From the NCBI GenBank assembly GCA_024644725.1, contig JAHEHE010000016.1:1-40632 (forward strand): DNA of 40,632 nucleotides, written 5' to 3'. A model generated the notes under the pieces. It was not told where the DNA came from, searched no databases, and worked only from the letters and a program-made list of their open reading frames with translations. Below are positions 33,131 through 40,632 of this stretch, piece after piece. The stretch comes from Flavobacteriaceae bacterium. GTDB lineage: Bacteria > Bacteroidota > Bacteroidia > Flavobacteriales > Flavobacteriaceae. Each line of letters begins with the position of its first letter. Within the stretch, counting starts at the first letter, position 1. The translations under genes were made by a program, and so were the position numbers.

Positions 33131-34031
33131 ATTCGGATACGATCAACTCCTGTCCGACATCCAGGTGATTGGATCTCAATTTGTTGAGCTCTTTTAATTC
33201 CTCAACGGTCAAGTCGTGATCGCGTGCTATGGAATACAAGGTATCGCCTTTGTCCACGGTATAGGTCGCTATGCTCGTAGTGCGGTACGCCACCCTTCCG
33301 CCTCTCTGTTCCTGTCTCTCGACTACAGCTACCTCGCTTTCTTGTGGAATCTCCAGGGTATTGGCCTTCGCATACTTTTTATAGGCTCGGTCGTCAAGAA
33401 CCAAATCGTCGTATTTGTACAACTCAAAATTCTCAATAAATGATATCAGCTTCTTCGGATATTTTCGGTCAGTCGCATATCCCGCCTTTTTAAGTCCCTT
33501 CGCCCAGGCCTTGTAATCGTCGGGGCTAAGGTCAAAAAGAAATTCATAACGACCCCTTCCGGTGAGAAACTTGGAGTGATCGTTGAAAGAGCCCTCGGCC
33601 GAGGGATATTTCCTGAAACACTCTCCTCTGCGGTCATCATCGTGATACACTTTCGGTCCTCTCCACGAAGAGTGACATTTGATACCGAAATGGTTGTTGG
33701 CCTTTCGGGTCAACTCCGACAATCCATTACCGGATTCCAGAATTCCCTGGGCCAGGGTTATGCTCGCAGGGATTTTGTACTCCTCCATCTTTCGGATGGC
33801 GACGTCCTTGTAGGTCCCAATGTAATCTACTGTGAAACTGTTGACCTTTCCCTGGTTTCTTTTTCTGAAGTCATAATAAATCTGATCACTTTCGTCGTGC
33901 AGATATTTCTCACGAACCGTCATGCCGTCAGAGCTGTTCTTGGCGCTCCCCGCCTTATTGGATCCACATGACTCCATCAGCATTAGCGCAAATGCTGACA
34001 ATAAAAAAACACTTATTCGTCTCCCATACAT
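33129..34031 (-). CDS. Glucosaminidase with C-terminal LysM (GH73-LysM lipoprotein)
   Basis: A 300-residue peptidoglycan hydrolase. A signal with a probable lipobox cysteine (LLSAFALMLMESC, C22) anchors it to the outer or inner membrane. The GH73 domain spans about residues 70-200: YKIPASITLAQGILESGNG (E in the LESGNG motif is the usual catalytic acid), ANNHFGIKC, CFRKYPSAEGSFNDHSKFL, RYEFLF, AWAKGLKKAGYATD. The LysM repeat is at the C-terminus (YTVDKGDTLYSIARDHDLTVEELKELN). It cleaves the GlcNAc-MurNAc backbone. Its start overlaps the end of the upstream PLP-enzyme gene by 19 bases. The stop codon lies inside the shared terminator. Confidence 0.92.
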   Translation of the reverse strand: MYGRRISVFLLSAFALMLMESCGSNKAGSAKNSSDGMTVREKYLHDESDQIYYDFRKRNQGKVNSFTVDYIGTYKDVAIRKMEEYKIPASITLAQGILESGNGLSELTRKANNHFGIKCHSSWRGPKVYHDDDRRGECFRKYPSAEGSFNDHSKFLTGRGRYEFLFDLSPDDYKAWAKGLKKAGYATDRKYPKKLISFIENFELYKYDDLVLDDRAYKKYAKANTLEIPQESEVAVVERQEQRGGRVAYRTTSIATYTVDKGDTLYSIARDHDLTVEELKELNKLRSNHLDVGQELIVSE

Positions 34032-34942
34032 ATAAGCGGTAATTTCTTTTTTTTCAATTTATTGTTCATCCCCTCGATGCCCTGAAGGCCTCCTGTATGG
34101 ATGGCCAGGATTCGGCTGTTCTTCTCAAATCGATTGTTTCGTATCATGTCCACAAGGGCATACATCATCTTGCCCGTGTAGACCGGATCTAAAGGAATGG
34201 TGGTTGATAGGTAATACTGGTTGATAAAACTAATCAATTTTTCGTTGATTTTAGCATATCCTCCAAAATGATAGTCATTTACTAAACTCCAATTATCGGT
34301 CCGTCTTGCGCGATTGGCAATTTCTTTGCCCAAAAATTCTCCTTTGAGACTCGGAAATCCCAAGACCCTCTGGCCTTCTCCCGCCGAGTTTATAATGCCT
34401 GTCATGGTGCCTCCGGTGCCAACGGCAACACAGATATAATCAAAAACCTGGTCACCGGCCTGGAGAATCTCCTCGCAACCCCTGATCGCCAGGGCATTGG
34501 TTCCTCCTTCCGGAACAAGATAAAACTCGCCAAAACGCTCCCTTAACAAAGCAATAAACTCCTCCTCGTGCCTCGACTTGTAAAGTTCTCGAGATACAAA
34601 TTCCAGCTGCATATCCATTTTTAGGGCAAATGAGAGGGTAGGATTCTCAGCCACCAGATTCGGTCGGGAGGCCAACTCGTCACCCCGGATGATTCCAATG
34701 GTCTTCAAACCCTTCATTTTTCCCGCATAGGCCAGGGCCGAAATATGATTGGAATAGGCCCCTCCAAATGTGAGAAGTGTATGATATCCCCGATCTGTCG
34801 CTTCTTCGAGGTTGTACTTGAGTTTTCTGAACTTGTTACCTGAAACATGAGGATGCAACTCGTCCTCTCTCTTCATCCAAAGGGAAACTCCCGCCGATTC
34901 GATTTCTTCTAGTTTCACCTGCTGGTTTCGGCTTGTCTCCAT
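34013..34942 (-). CDS. PLP-dependent ACC deaminase/D-cysteine desulfhydrase family protein
   Basis: A 309-residue cytoplasmic fold-type II PLP enzyme. The PLP lysine is in HVSGNKFRKLKYNL (K37 or close), the substrate and phosphate segments are LLTFGGAYSNHISALAYAG, LVPEGGTNALAIRGCEE, and the phosphate-binding loop is VAVGTGGTMTGI. It also has the conserved LAIHTGGLQGIEG. The family includes 1-aminocyclopropane-1-carboxylate deaminase and D-cysteine desulfhydrase; sequence alone does not decide between them. It is seven bases or less from the HExxH gene (start at 34942, that gene's stop at 34949), and overlaps the glucosaminidase gene, so the three are one operon. Confidence 0.88.
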   Translation of the reverse strand: METSRNQQVKLEEIESAGVSLWMKREDELHPHVSGNKFRKLKYNLEEATDRGYHTLLTFGGAYSNHISALAYAGKMKGLKTIGIIRGDELASRPNLVAENPTLSFALKMDMQLEFVSRELYKSRHEEEFIALLRERFGEFYLVPEGGTNALAIRGCEEILQAGDQVFDYICVAVGTGGTMTGIINSAGEGQRVLGFPSLKGEFLGKEIANRARRTDNWSLVNDYHFGGYAKINEKLISFINQYYLSTTIPLDPVYTGKMMYALVDMIRNNRFEKNSRILAIHTGGLQGIEGMNNKLKKKKLPLICMGDE

Positions 34943-34948
34943 CTCGTT

Positions 34949-35293
34949 TCAGTATTTCAAGGGTCGCTTAAAGATATATCCGACAAAGCTCCAAAGCGGT
35001 TTGTTTCGGGCGTAGTCCAGGTCGTATTCGTTTTCATAGGCCTCTCGCTCAAAGCTGATGTTGCGGTAAGCCAGTTTCGGTTGCCTGTAAATGATTATTT
35101 TTGCAAGGAATTCCGTCAGATAGATGATGAAGAAGAAAACCCAGAGTAATTCCAGCTGCTGCCTCAGGTGAATCCGCTCGTGATGGATCAGAACATAATC
35201 CGAACGAAGCGCCGGTTCTCTCAGTATGATGAAGGGCCAGACGGCCAGGGCATTGAATGTGGAAGGAAAGATATAGGGGATGATCAGAACCAT
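34949..35293 (-). CDS. Minimal HExxH membrane protein (M56-like)
   Basis: A 114-residue membrane protein with a zinc-protease-like motif HHERIHLRQQ (H38-E39-x-x-H42) placed between two hydrophobic segments (MVLIIPYIFPSTFNALAVWPFIIL and LLWVFFFIIYLTEFLAKIII). A further acidic element, EREAYENE (residues 82-89), could supply the third zinc ligand, as glutamate does in M48/M56 enzymes. It is much shorter than BlaR1/MecR1 and has no sensor domain. The start at 35293 is preferred over 35338, which would overlap the DUF5522 gene. A catalytic role is possible but unproven; it could be an inactive relative. Confidence 0.65.
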   Translation of the reverse strand: MVLIIPYIFPSTFNALAVWPFIILREPALRSDYVLIHHERIHLRQQLELLWVFFFIIYLTEFLAKIIIYRQPKLAYRNISFEREAYENEYDLDYARNKPLWSFVGYIFKRPLKY

Positions 35294-35297
35294 ATAA

Positions 35298-35483
<186 letters not shown>

Positions 35484-35545
35484 TAGATATGGTACGATTC
35501 TTGATACATTTATTTGGAACATCCAAAATTATCAAGTCATTGACC

Positions 35546-36115
35546 ATGGTGAAAATCTACACAGCAATTGCAACCCTTTTCCTTTTGATTTTTGTTTCAT
35601 GCTCTTCGATAAGCGTGTATTCGGACTACGATAAGACTACTGACTTTTCTCAATTCAGGACCTATGCGTTTTACAAGAAAGGCATCGATCGCGTGGAGAT
35701 CTCCGATTTGGACAAAAGGAGAATCCTCAGAGTCATTGAAAAAGAACTGCAAAGCAAAGGAATGGTCCCTTCAGATGACCCAGATGTCCTGGTCAACATC
35801 TTTACCAAGTCGCGTGAGCGAATCGATGTGTACACGAACAATTACTACGGATGGTATCCCTGGTACTACGGGTATGGCTACGGTTGGTATGGTCCCGGCA
35901 TGGGTTGGGGATACACAAACGTTTCCTCCTCTACAGAAGGCACCCTCTTTATCGACCTTATCGATGCCCGAAAAAAGGAGCTGGCCTGGCAGGGAATCGG
36001 CACCGGCATTCTTTCTTACAGCAAAAGTGTTGAAAAAAAGGAGGCTAAGATCAACGATTTTGTTACCAGGATCATGATGGCCTATCCACCTCAACTCGAA
36101 GAAGCAAAAAACTAA
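35546..36115 (+). CDS. DUF4136 lipoprotein with Tyr/Gly-rich loop
   Basis: A 189-residue lipoprotein (signal MVKIYTAIATLFLLIFVSC, C19 as lipid site). The start at 35546 is chosen over 35489 because it gives an ideal signal. The body matches DUF4136: SVYSDYDKTTDFSQFRTYAFY, LDKRRILRVIEKELQSKGM, PDVLVNIFTKSRERIDVYTN, TLFIDLIDARKKELAWQGIGTG. Residues 98-125 contain a Tyr/Trp/Gly-rich insertion (GWYPWYYGYGYGWYG), often seen in this family. Function is unknown, thought to be outer-membrane associated. A degenerate TAnnTTTG-like box lies near 35505-35516. Confidence 0.82.
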   Translation: MVKIYTAIATLFLLIFVSCSSISVYSDYDKTTDFSQFRTYAFYKKGIDRVEISDLDKRRILRVIEKELQSKGMVPSDDPDVLVNIFTKSRERIDVYTNNYYGWYPWYYGYGYGWYGPGMGWGYTNVSSSTEGTLFIDLIDARKKELAWQGIGTGILSYSKSVEKKEAKINDFVTRIMMAYPPQLEEAKN

Positions 36116-36161
36116 AACTCGTTCAAGATCAAGTTGATAAAAGACTCTTGGTCACCCCTCT

Positions 36162-38084
36162 TCATCCGTCAAGAGCTTCGATCTGTTCGTGCAACCCCTC
36201 CCAGGATGTCATCAAATCGGCCAATCTGTCCTTCTTCTGTTGATACAAGTCAAAAAACTTCTCATCCTGCTGTACCTTTTCAAAGTTTTCGCTGATTTCG
36301 GCATCGTCATTTATCAATTGGTGCTCCAGCTTGGATATTTCACTTTCGACTTTGCTCAATTTGTTTTGAAGCTTCTTCTTTTGCTTGAGGTTCTGGTGGG
36401 ATTGTTTCCCTCCCTTATTGACCGGTTCACCGGCTTTCTTTGAAGTTGCGCTCCGCATCTCGACCTCCCGCATGCTTTCCATTTGATGCTGTTCGAGGAA
36501 GAAATTGATGTCGCCCAGGTAGGCCTTGACCTCTGAATCACGAAACGAATAGACTGTATGAGCCAGGTCCTGCAGAAAATCCCGGTCATGTGAGACGAGA
36601 ATCAGTGTGCCTTCAAATTGCTCGAGGGCCTGTTTCAGAACCCTTTTGGATGCCATGTCCAAATGATTCGTGGGCTCATCCATGATCAAAACATTGAAAG
36701 GGGTCAGGAGCATTTTGCACAGTGCAAGGCGATTGCGCTCCCCTCCCGAGAGCACCTTGACTTTTTTGTCCACCTCGTCTCCGCCGAACAAAAACGCGCC
36801 AAGCATGTCTCTCACCTTGAACCTGTTGGCATCCGAAGCTGCCAGTTCCATGGTCTCCAGAACAGTTTTTTCACCGTCGAGATATTCGGATTGATTCTGA
36901 GCAAAATAACCGATCTGCACATTGTGACCCAATTTGAGGGATCCTCCATGATCAATCTCCCCGACAATGATCTTGGCCAAAGTCGATTTGCCCTGTCCGT
37001 TCTGGCCCACGAAGGCAATCTTGCTTCCCCTCTCAATAAGCAGGTCAACCCCTTCAATGACCCGATTGTCACCGTAGCTTTTTGACACATTATGGGCCTC
37101 GATCACCACCTTGCCCGGGGTCACCGACATTGGGAACCGAACTTTCATCACAGCATGATCTTCCTGGTCGACTTCGATCCGCTCTACTTTGTCCAGCTTT
37201 TTGATCAGAGACTGGGCCATTGAAGCCTTGTTGGCCTTGGCCCTGAACTTCTCAATGAGCTGCTCCGTATGTTTGATCTCCCTCTCCTGGTTCTTCTTCG
37301 CCTGCATCTGCTTTTCCCGAATCTCACTTCTGAGCAACAGGAATTCCGAATAGGGCTTTTTGTAGTCATAAATCTGTCCGAGCGAGATCTCTATGGTTCT
37401 GTTGGTCACGTTGTCCAGGAACATCCTGTCATGGGAGACCATCATGATGGCTCCTTTGAAGGACTTGAGAAAGTCCTCGAACCAAATAATCGATTCGATG
37501 TCGAGGTGATTCGTGGGCTCATCCAGCAAGAGGATGTCATGATTCTGAAGCAACAATTTGGCCAGCTCGATCCGCATCCGCCAACCCCCTGAAAAGGTTT
37601 CGGTCGGCATGTTAAAATCCTCCGGACGAAACCCCAGGCCCGCCAGAATTTTCTCGGTGTCACCCTGGTAATTGTAGCCTCCTATCAACTCGTAGCGATG
37701 GCTGAGGTCGTCAAGGTCATGCATCAGGTTGTGATAGTACTCACTCTCATAATCGGTTCGCGTCGCCAGCTCCGTGTTGACTTCCTCAAGTTTCTTTTCG
37801 ATTTTCTTGATTTCAGTAAAGGCCTGGTAAGCCTCTTCCAGAACGGTCCGTCCATGTTCAAAATCAATGTCCTGCCTCAGGTAGCCGATGCTTATATTCT
37901 TCTCAAAGGCCAGGGCTCCTCCATCCAGGGGCTGCTCCCCGGCTATTACTTTCAACAGTGTTGATTTACCAGCCCCGTTCTTCCCCACGAGTCCCGCCCG
38001 GTCTCCCGCATTGAGTTTGAAGGTGATGCCCGAGAAAAGGTCCTCTCCTGAGAATGTAACCTGTATGTCATGTGCGTTCAGCAT
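36162..38084 (-). CDS. ABC-F family ATPase (ribosome-associated type)
   Basis: A 640-residue cytoplasmic protein with two ABC domains and no membrane segment. Domain 1 has GKNGAGKST (34-42) and FSGGWRMRIELAKLLL, and DEPTNHLDIES. The linker is REKQMQAKKNQEREIKHTEQLIEKFRAKANKAS (key charged linker after EIREKQMQAKK). Domain 2 has GQNGQGKST, LSGGERNRLALCKMLL and DEPTNHLDMASK. A C-terminal coiled coil (KQKKKLQNKLSKVESEISKLEHQL) follows, as in Uup and YheS. ABC-F proteins act on stalled or drug-bound ribosomes; which subfamily member this is cannot be decided. It is divergent from DUF983. Confidence 0.93.
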   Translation of the reverse strand: MLNAHDIQVTFSGEDLFSGITFKLNAGDRAGLVGKNGAGKSTLLKVIAGEQPLDGGALAFEKNISIGYLRQDIDFEHGRTVLEEAYQAFTEIKKIEKKLEEVNTELATRTDYESEYYHNLMHDLDDLSHRYELIGGYNYQGDTEKILAGLGFRPEDFNMPTETFSGGWRMRIELAKLLLQNHDILLLDEPTNHLDIESIIWFEDFLKSFKGAIMMVSHDRMFLDNVTNRTIEISLGQIYDYKKPYSEFLLLRSEIREKQMQAKKNQEREIKHTEQLIEKFRAKANKASMAQSLIKKLDKVERIEVDQEDHAVMKVRFPMSVTPGKVVIEAHNVSKSYGDNRVIEGVDLLIERGSKIAFVGQNGQGKSTLAKIIVGEIDHGGSLKLGHNVQIGYFAQNQSEYLDGEKTVLETMELAASDANRFKVRDMLGAFLFGGDEVDKKVKVLSGGERNRLALCKMLLTPFNVLIMDEPTNHLDMASKRVLKQALEQFEGTLILVSHDRDFLQDLAHTVYSFRDSEVKAYLGDINFFLEQHQMESMREVEMRSATSKKAGEPVNKGGKQSHQNLKQKKKLQNKLSKVESEISKLEHQLINDDAEISENFEKVQQDEKFFDLYQQKKDRLADLMTSWEGLHEQIEALDG

Positions 38085-38101
38085 CGTAGACGTTTATCTT
38101 G

Positions 38102-38109
38102 TATCTTTG
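38102..38109 (+). promoter_or_regulatory. Putative -7 promoter box of the DUF983 gene
   Basis: TATCTTTG matches TAnnTTTG exactly and lies 29 bases before the ATG at 38139, in the 54-base divergent gap shared with the ABC-F gene. No clear -33 TTTG is present. Confidence 0.45.
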
Positions 38110-38138
38110 CAAAAGTAACTGAAATATACGATTCAGCC

Positions 38139-38516
38139 ATGTGGAAAAAAGGAAGCAAACTCTATAGTGTTTGGCACAATAAATGCCCCCGTTGCCAGGA
38201 AGGAGACTTCTTTGTCAAGCCGGCTGGCTTCCGGTTCAAGGACAATTTAAAAACACATGAGAACTGCTCGAATTGCGGTCTGAAATATATGATCGAGCCT
38301 TCTTTTTTCTATGGAGCCATGTATGTGAGCTATGCCATTACCGTTGCCATGGCTGTCGCTGTTTTTGTCATTTGCCAGCTGTTCGACCTGAGTCTTGTTG
38401 CCTCATTGATCAGCATTCTGGTGGCCCTTATTCTGGCAAATCCTTTTGTAATGCGTGTTTCCAGACTACTCTACATCAATATGTTCATACGTTTCAAGCC
38501 GGAAGAAGGCGCCTGA
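38139..38516 (+). CDS. DUF983 zinc-ribbon membrane protein
   Basis: A 125-residue protein. Two CxxC pairs (C16-C19 and C43-C46) form a zinc-ribbon-like head: WHNKCPRCQEG and ENCSNCGLKY. Two helices follow (MYVSYAITVAMAVAVFVICQLF and LVASLISILVALILANPFV). This is the DUF983 layout; the function is unknown. The start at 38139 (MWKKGSKLYS) fits the family. The earlier ATG at 38070 would lie upstream of the -7 box. The gene ends 23 bases inside the end of the convergent flavoprotein gene. Confidence 0.85.
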   Translation: MWKKGSKLYSVWHNKCPRCQEGDFFVKPAGFRFKDNLKTHENCSNCGLKYMIEPSFFYGAMYVSYAITVAMAVAVFVICQLFDLSLVASLISILVALILANPFVMRVSRLLYINMFIRFKPEEGA

Positions 38517-39561
38517 AACGGGAAATATTCACTTCCTCAACCAGCTCTGTCTCGTTTTCAAGATGTTCCACAAGTTGTATCGCAAGCAGGGGTGACGACA
38601 TCACTCCCCGGGTACCCAATCCATTGAAGACGGCCAGCTGCGGATGGTCGGGATGCTTTCCCAACAGTGGCCGGCGATCAGGTGTAGTGGGTCTAACACC
38701 AGCTTCATGATCCCTTATTTCAAAATCACAGGAGATGACTGTCTTTAATTTTTCCAGGAGCTCTTCACGACCCTGATCCGTTGGGCGGTTGGTCTTGTCA
38801 CTCCAGTTGAAGGTAGCACCGATCTTATAGAGGTCGTTTCCCAGGGGCATTACAAAAACGGCTGATTTTATTACCTCGTTCAATGAGAGTTCCGGGGCGT
38901 AGATGGTTATGAGCTCTCCTTTTGTCCCTTCCAGGGGAAGCCAATTGAAATAGGGGTTTTCAGAAACCCCATTGCCTTCACAGAAAACAATGCGCTGCGC
39001 CTGATGACCTTTATACTTGAGTTCTACCTGGGGTTCTTCATCGTTCAACTCCAGGTCATCATGAGAAAAGCTCTCTCGAATCAGGAGTCCCTGACCTTCG
39101 AGATAGTCACGATAGTCACTTACCAGCTCCCTTACATCAACCCTCCCCGTGCCTTTGACCCTACCCATTCGGAACTCGGCTTTGACTTCGGCATATGGGT
39201 TGTCTTCGATGGTTGGTTGGAGAAAAGACTTCAAACGCGGTTTGTCGCATGCTGAAAACCAGTTGTTCTGTTCTTCAATGCTCTTGAAGATGCGCAGAAT
39301 ATCCATTTTCCTGTCGTAAGTAGCATTGAACTTCTCTTCCAGCCTCTTGTAGTGAGGAAGTGCTTCCTGGAGTTGCTCAGCTCCTTTCCAAACCGGATTA
39401 AAACGTTTTAGCACCACAGGATTGTACATCCCACCTGCCACAAGGGATGAGGTTTGAGATTCATCCTCGAACACCAGAAAGCTCCGATTTCTGCGGGTCA
39501 GCTCCTCGACCAGCGCGATACCGGCCAGGCCCAGTCCAACTATGATATAGTCTATCTTCAC
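38494..39561 (-). CDS. FAD-dependent oxidoreductase (DAO family)
   Basis: A 355-residue flavoprotein with GTG start at 39561. It opens KIDYIIVGLGLAGIALVEELTRR, with the dinucleotide fold GLGLAG at residues 9-14, then VAGGMYNPVVLKRFNPVWKG. The C-terminal part has VRPTTPDRRPLLGKHPDHPQLAVFNGLGTRGVMSSPLLA (key RPTTPDRRPLLG and GLGTRG), the DAO-fold FAD and substrate region as in glycine/D-amino-acid oxidases. No signal peptide. The GTG is preferred over the ATG at 39612, since a perfect -7 box lies between them (39599-39606) and the ATG extension is unlike family members. The substrate is unknown. The genes around it (gldN upstream on the same strand, DUF983 convergent) are a layout I recall from flavobacterial gld loci. 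Confidence 0.85.
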   Translation of the reverse strand: MKIDYIIVGLGLAGIALVEELTRRNRSFLVFEDESQTSSLVAGGMYNPVVLKRFNPVWKGAEQLQEALPHYKRLEEKFNATYDRKMDILRIFKSIEEQNNWFSACDKPRLKSFLQPTIEDNPYAEVKAEFRMGRVKGTGRVDVRELVSDYRDYLEGQGLLIRESFSHDDLELNDEEPQVELKYKGHQAQRIVFCEGNGVSENPYFNWLPLEGTKGELITIYAPELSLNEVIKSAVFVMPLGNDLYKIGATFNWSDKTNRPTDQGREELLEKLKTVISCDFEIRDHEAGVRPTTPDRRPLLGKHPDHPQLAVFNGLGTRGVMSSPLLAIQLVEHLENETELVEEVNISRFRRLLPA

Positions 39562-39598
39562 AACACGATATTTGCAAGGCGGTTGCCTTTTCTGACCC

Positions 39599-39606
39599 CA
39601 AATATA
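39599..39606 (-). promoter_or_regulatory. Putative -7 promoter box of the FAD oxidoreductase
   Basis: On the minus strand the bases are TATATTTG, an exact TAnnTTTG. It lies 37 bases before the GTG at 39561 and just downstream of the gldN terminator, so the flavoprotein probably has its own promoter. Confidence 0.5.
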
Positions 39607-39612
39607 AGACAT

Positions 39613-39639
39613 AAAAAAACCCCTGCTTCGCAGCAGGGG
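39613..39639 (-). terminator. Rho-independent terminator after gldN
   Basis: On the minus strand CCCCTGCT and AGCAGGGG pair perfectly over eight base pairs (39620-39627 with 39632-39639) around a four-base loop, followed by seven T (39613-39619). It lies 22 bases after the gldN stop, marking the end of the gld operon. Confidence 0.88.
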
Positions 39640-39661
39640 CTCTTCCTTATTAACTCAATAA

Positions 39662-40558
39662 TTAGTAATTCCACATGTCGAGCTCCCTATCTCGAATATC
39701 TTCTTTCAACTTGTCGGATTCCAACACTTGAAAGAGGGAATTGCCTTTTATGTACTCGGCAACGTCTCGGTTACCGTAAATGTTCTCTTCTCTGTAGATG
39801 ATTGCATTGAACCTTCTGGCATTCAGCAGGTGATCATATGACAATGGGTATGCTGAATTCTTCTGATTGAACACTTTCATGTCATGCGTTGAGTAACGCG
39901 CTCCCGGATACCAAACCCAGAACAATTCGATGAGCTCGTCCTGCGATCCCTCAGAATCAATGAAGTTCACGTCGGGTGCGACTGGGGCAACACCAAGCAA
40001 TCTGTACTTGAGCTCTCCCTGGCGCTTGTCGAAGTACCACACACCTTTGATACGGAAACCTTCAATATCGGCAGCCGTAATATCTCTTCTGTCCACATAC
40101 TCATCCGTTAGGATCTCTCCCGCATTCAGGCGCTCAATACCGGCATCTGAAGTATCTATTCTGGAGAGTCTTCCCTGAATGTCCTTTAGAGTGAGCTTGT
40201 CCTCGAAATAGGAGTCATCGTACACGTCGATGACCTCACCGCTTCTGATTCCTCTCAACAAGGTGTCGTAAAGAGACCTTCTGTTTGAGCTGATGTTGCT
40301 CGTGTCTACCGGATAGTAGAACGGCATGTTGATCTTCTCATTCAGGTCAACGTATTCCCAAACCACCTTTGACCAAAGTATGTCGCGGTCATCGATATAT
40401 CCGTACGGCAGTGGTTGATCGTTGTCAGCGGCTAGCTGCTCCGGCGTTTTCATCCCGATCTGTTCAGGAATCTTCGCGTTCAGCAGGTTTGCCTGAGCCT
40501 GGATCGACCCTACAGACAATAAACCTATAACTGCTATGATTAAACTTTTCAATTTCAT
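39662..40558 (-). CDS. gldN: Gliding motility/type IX secretion protein GldN
   Basis: A 298-residue periplasmic ring component of the type IX secretion system; with GldK, GldL and GldM it forms the trans-envelope motor-secretion complex. The signal peptide is MKLKSLIIAVIGLLSVGSIQAQ. The body shows the GldN pattern DRDILWSKVVWEYVDLNEKINMPFYYP, SLYDTLLRGIRSGEVIDVYDDSYF, FRIKGVWYFDKRQGELKYRLLGVAPVAPDV, and ELFWVWYPGARY (key pieces ILWSKVVWEYVDLNEKIN and WYFDKRQGELKYRLLG). It starts 13 bases after the gldM stop, as expected within gldKLMN. A strong terminator follows. Together with gldM this marks a Bacteroidota genome with T9SS. Confidence 0.95.
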   Translation of the reverse strand: MKLKSLIIAVIGLLSVGSIQAQANLLNAKIPEQIGMKTPEQLAADNDQPLPYGYIDDRDILWSKVVWEYVDLNEKINMPFYYPVDTSNISSNRRSLYDTLLRGIRSGEVIDVYDDSYFEDKLTLKDIQGRLSRIDTSDAGIERLNAGEILTDEYVDRRDITAADIEGFRIKGVWYFDKRQGELKYRLLGVAPVAPDVNFIDSEGSQDELIELFWVWYPGARYSTHDMKVFNQKNSAYPLSYDHLLNARRFNAIIYREENIYGNRDVAEYIKGNSLFQVLESDKLKEDIRDRELDMWNY

Positions 40559-40571
40559 AATACTAGTGGAA

Positions 40572-40632
40572 TTAGTTTGTTATTTCTACGTTAACCGGCG
40601 AGGCATTTTTCAGGTAATACCCTGAGTTGCCC
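40572..40632 (-). CDS. gldM: Gliding motility protein GldM, C-terminal end (cut by window edge)
   Basis: The last 19 codons and the TAA at 40572-40574 are present, reading GNSGYYLKNASPVNVEITN. The position, 13 bases before gldN on the same strand, and the beta-strand-like end fit the periplasmic domain of GldM, the T9SS/gliding motor shaft. Identification rests on gldN context more than on the short sequence. Confidence 0.7.
   Translation of the reverse strand, partial: GNSGYYLKNASPVNVEITN

Overview
The window looks like chromosomal core DNA of a marine-type member of the Flavobacteriaceae (Bacteroidota). The evidence is a gliding/type IX secretion locus at the right end (gldN preceded by the tail of gldM), families that are mainly flavobacterial (DUF4294, DUF5522, an 84-residue DUF4212 symporter subunit), several near-consensus Bacteroidota -7 promoter boxes (TAnnTTTG), and many exported proteins with Bacteroidota-style lipoprotein signals. 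I see no tRNA, rRNA, CRISPR array, insertion sequence, integrase or phage gene. Coding density is high and no gap exceeds about 180 bases.

Layout. 1-3.1 kb: the start of recR (minus), then a sodium:solute symporter, pdxH (GTG start) and a sixA-like phosphatase on the plus strand. 3.1-4.7 kb: an exported L,D-transpeptidase (minus), overlapping sixA tail to tail. 4.8-8.8 kb: an acetate-type module on the plus strand, with a DUF4212 subunit, an ActP-like symporter and acetyl-CoA synthetase. 8.9-10.4 kb: an Rrf2 regulator, a DUF2061 membrane protein and cysH, a sulfate-assimilation fragment without cysD/cysN. 10.5-12.4 kb: an M42 aminopeptidase and an outer-membrane barrel protein (minus), divergent from a DUF4294 gene. 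13.2-18.3 kb: MscS channel, YgiQ-type radical SAM protein and M20 peptidase (all minus).

18.5-23.6 kb is the most system-like part: five tightly packed minus-strand genes encoding a LolA-like carrier, two FtsX-like permeases, a LolD-like ATPase and a predicted outer-membrane barrel. Together they could form a complete inner-to-outer-membrane lipid or lipoprotein route. 23.7-32.4 kb continues on the minus strand with exported proteins: a two-domain TolB-like propeller, an OB-fold lipoprotein, a methyltransferase, a secreted VKA-repeat protein, a START-like exported protein, a propeller plus membrane coiled-coil pair, and a lipoprotein sulfatase. 32.6-33.1 kb is a Spy/CpxP-like protein with a clear terminator. 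33.1-35.3 kb holds a glucosaminidase-LysM lipoprotein, a PLP desulfhydrase/deaminase and a minimal HExxH membrane protein (minus), divergent from a 52-residue DUF5522 gene and a DUF4136 lipoprotein. 36.2-39.6 kb has an ABC-F protein, DUF983 and a DAO-like flavoprotein. 39.6-40.6 kb has gldN and the end of gldM, closed by a strong terminator.

Most genes are housekeeping or envelope functions of known families. No wholly new system can be proven from sequence alone. The best candidates are the five-gene export operon, the propeller/coiled-coil pair, the VKA-repeat protein and the minimal HExxH membrane protein.
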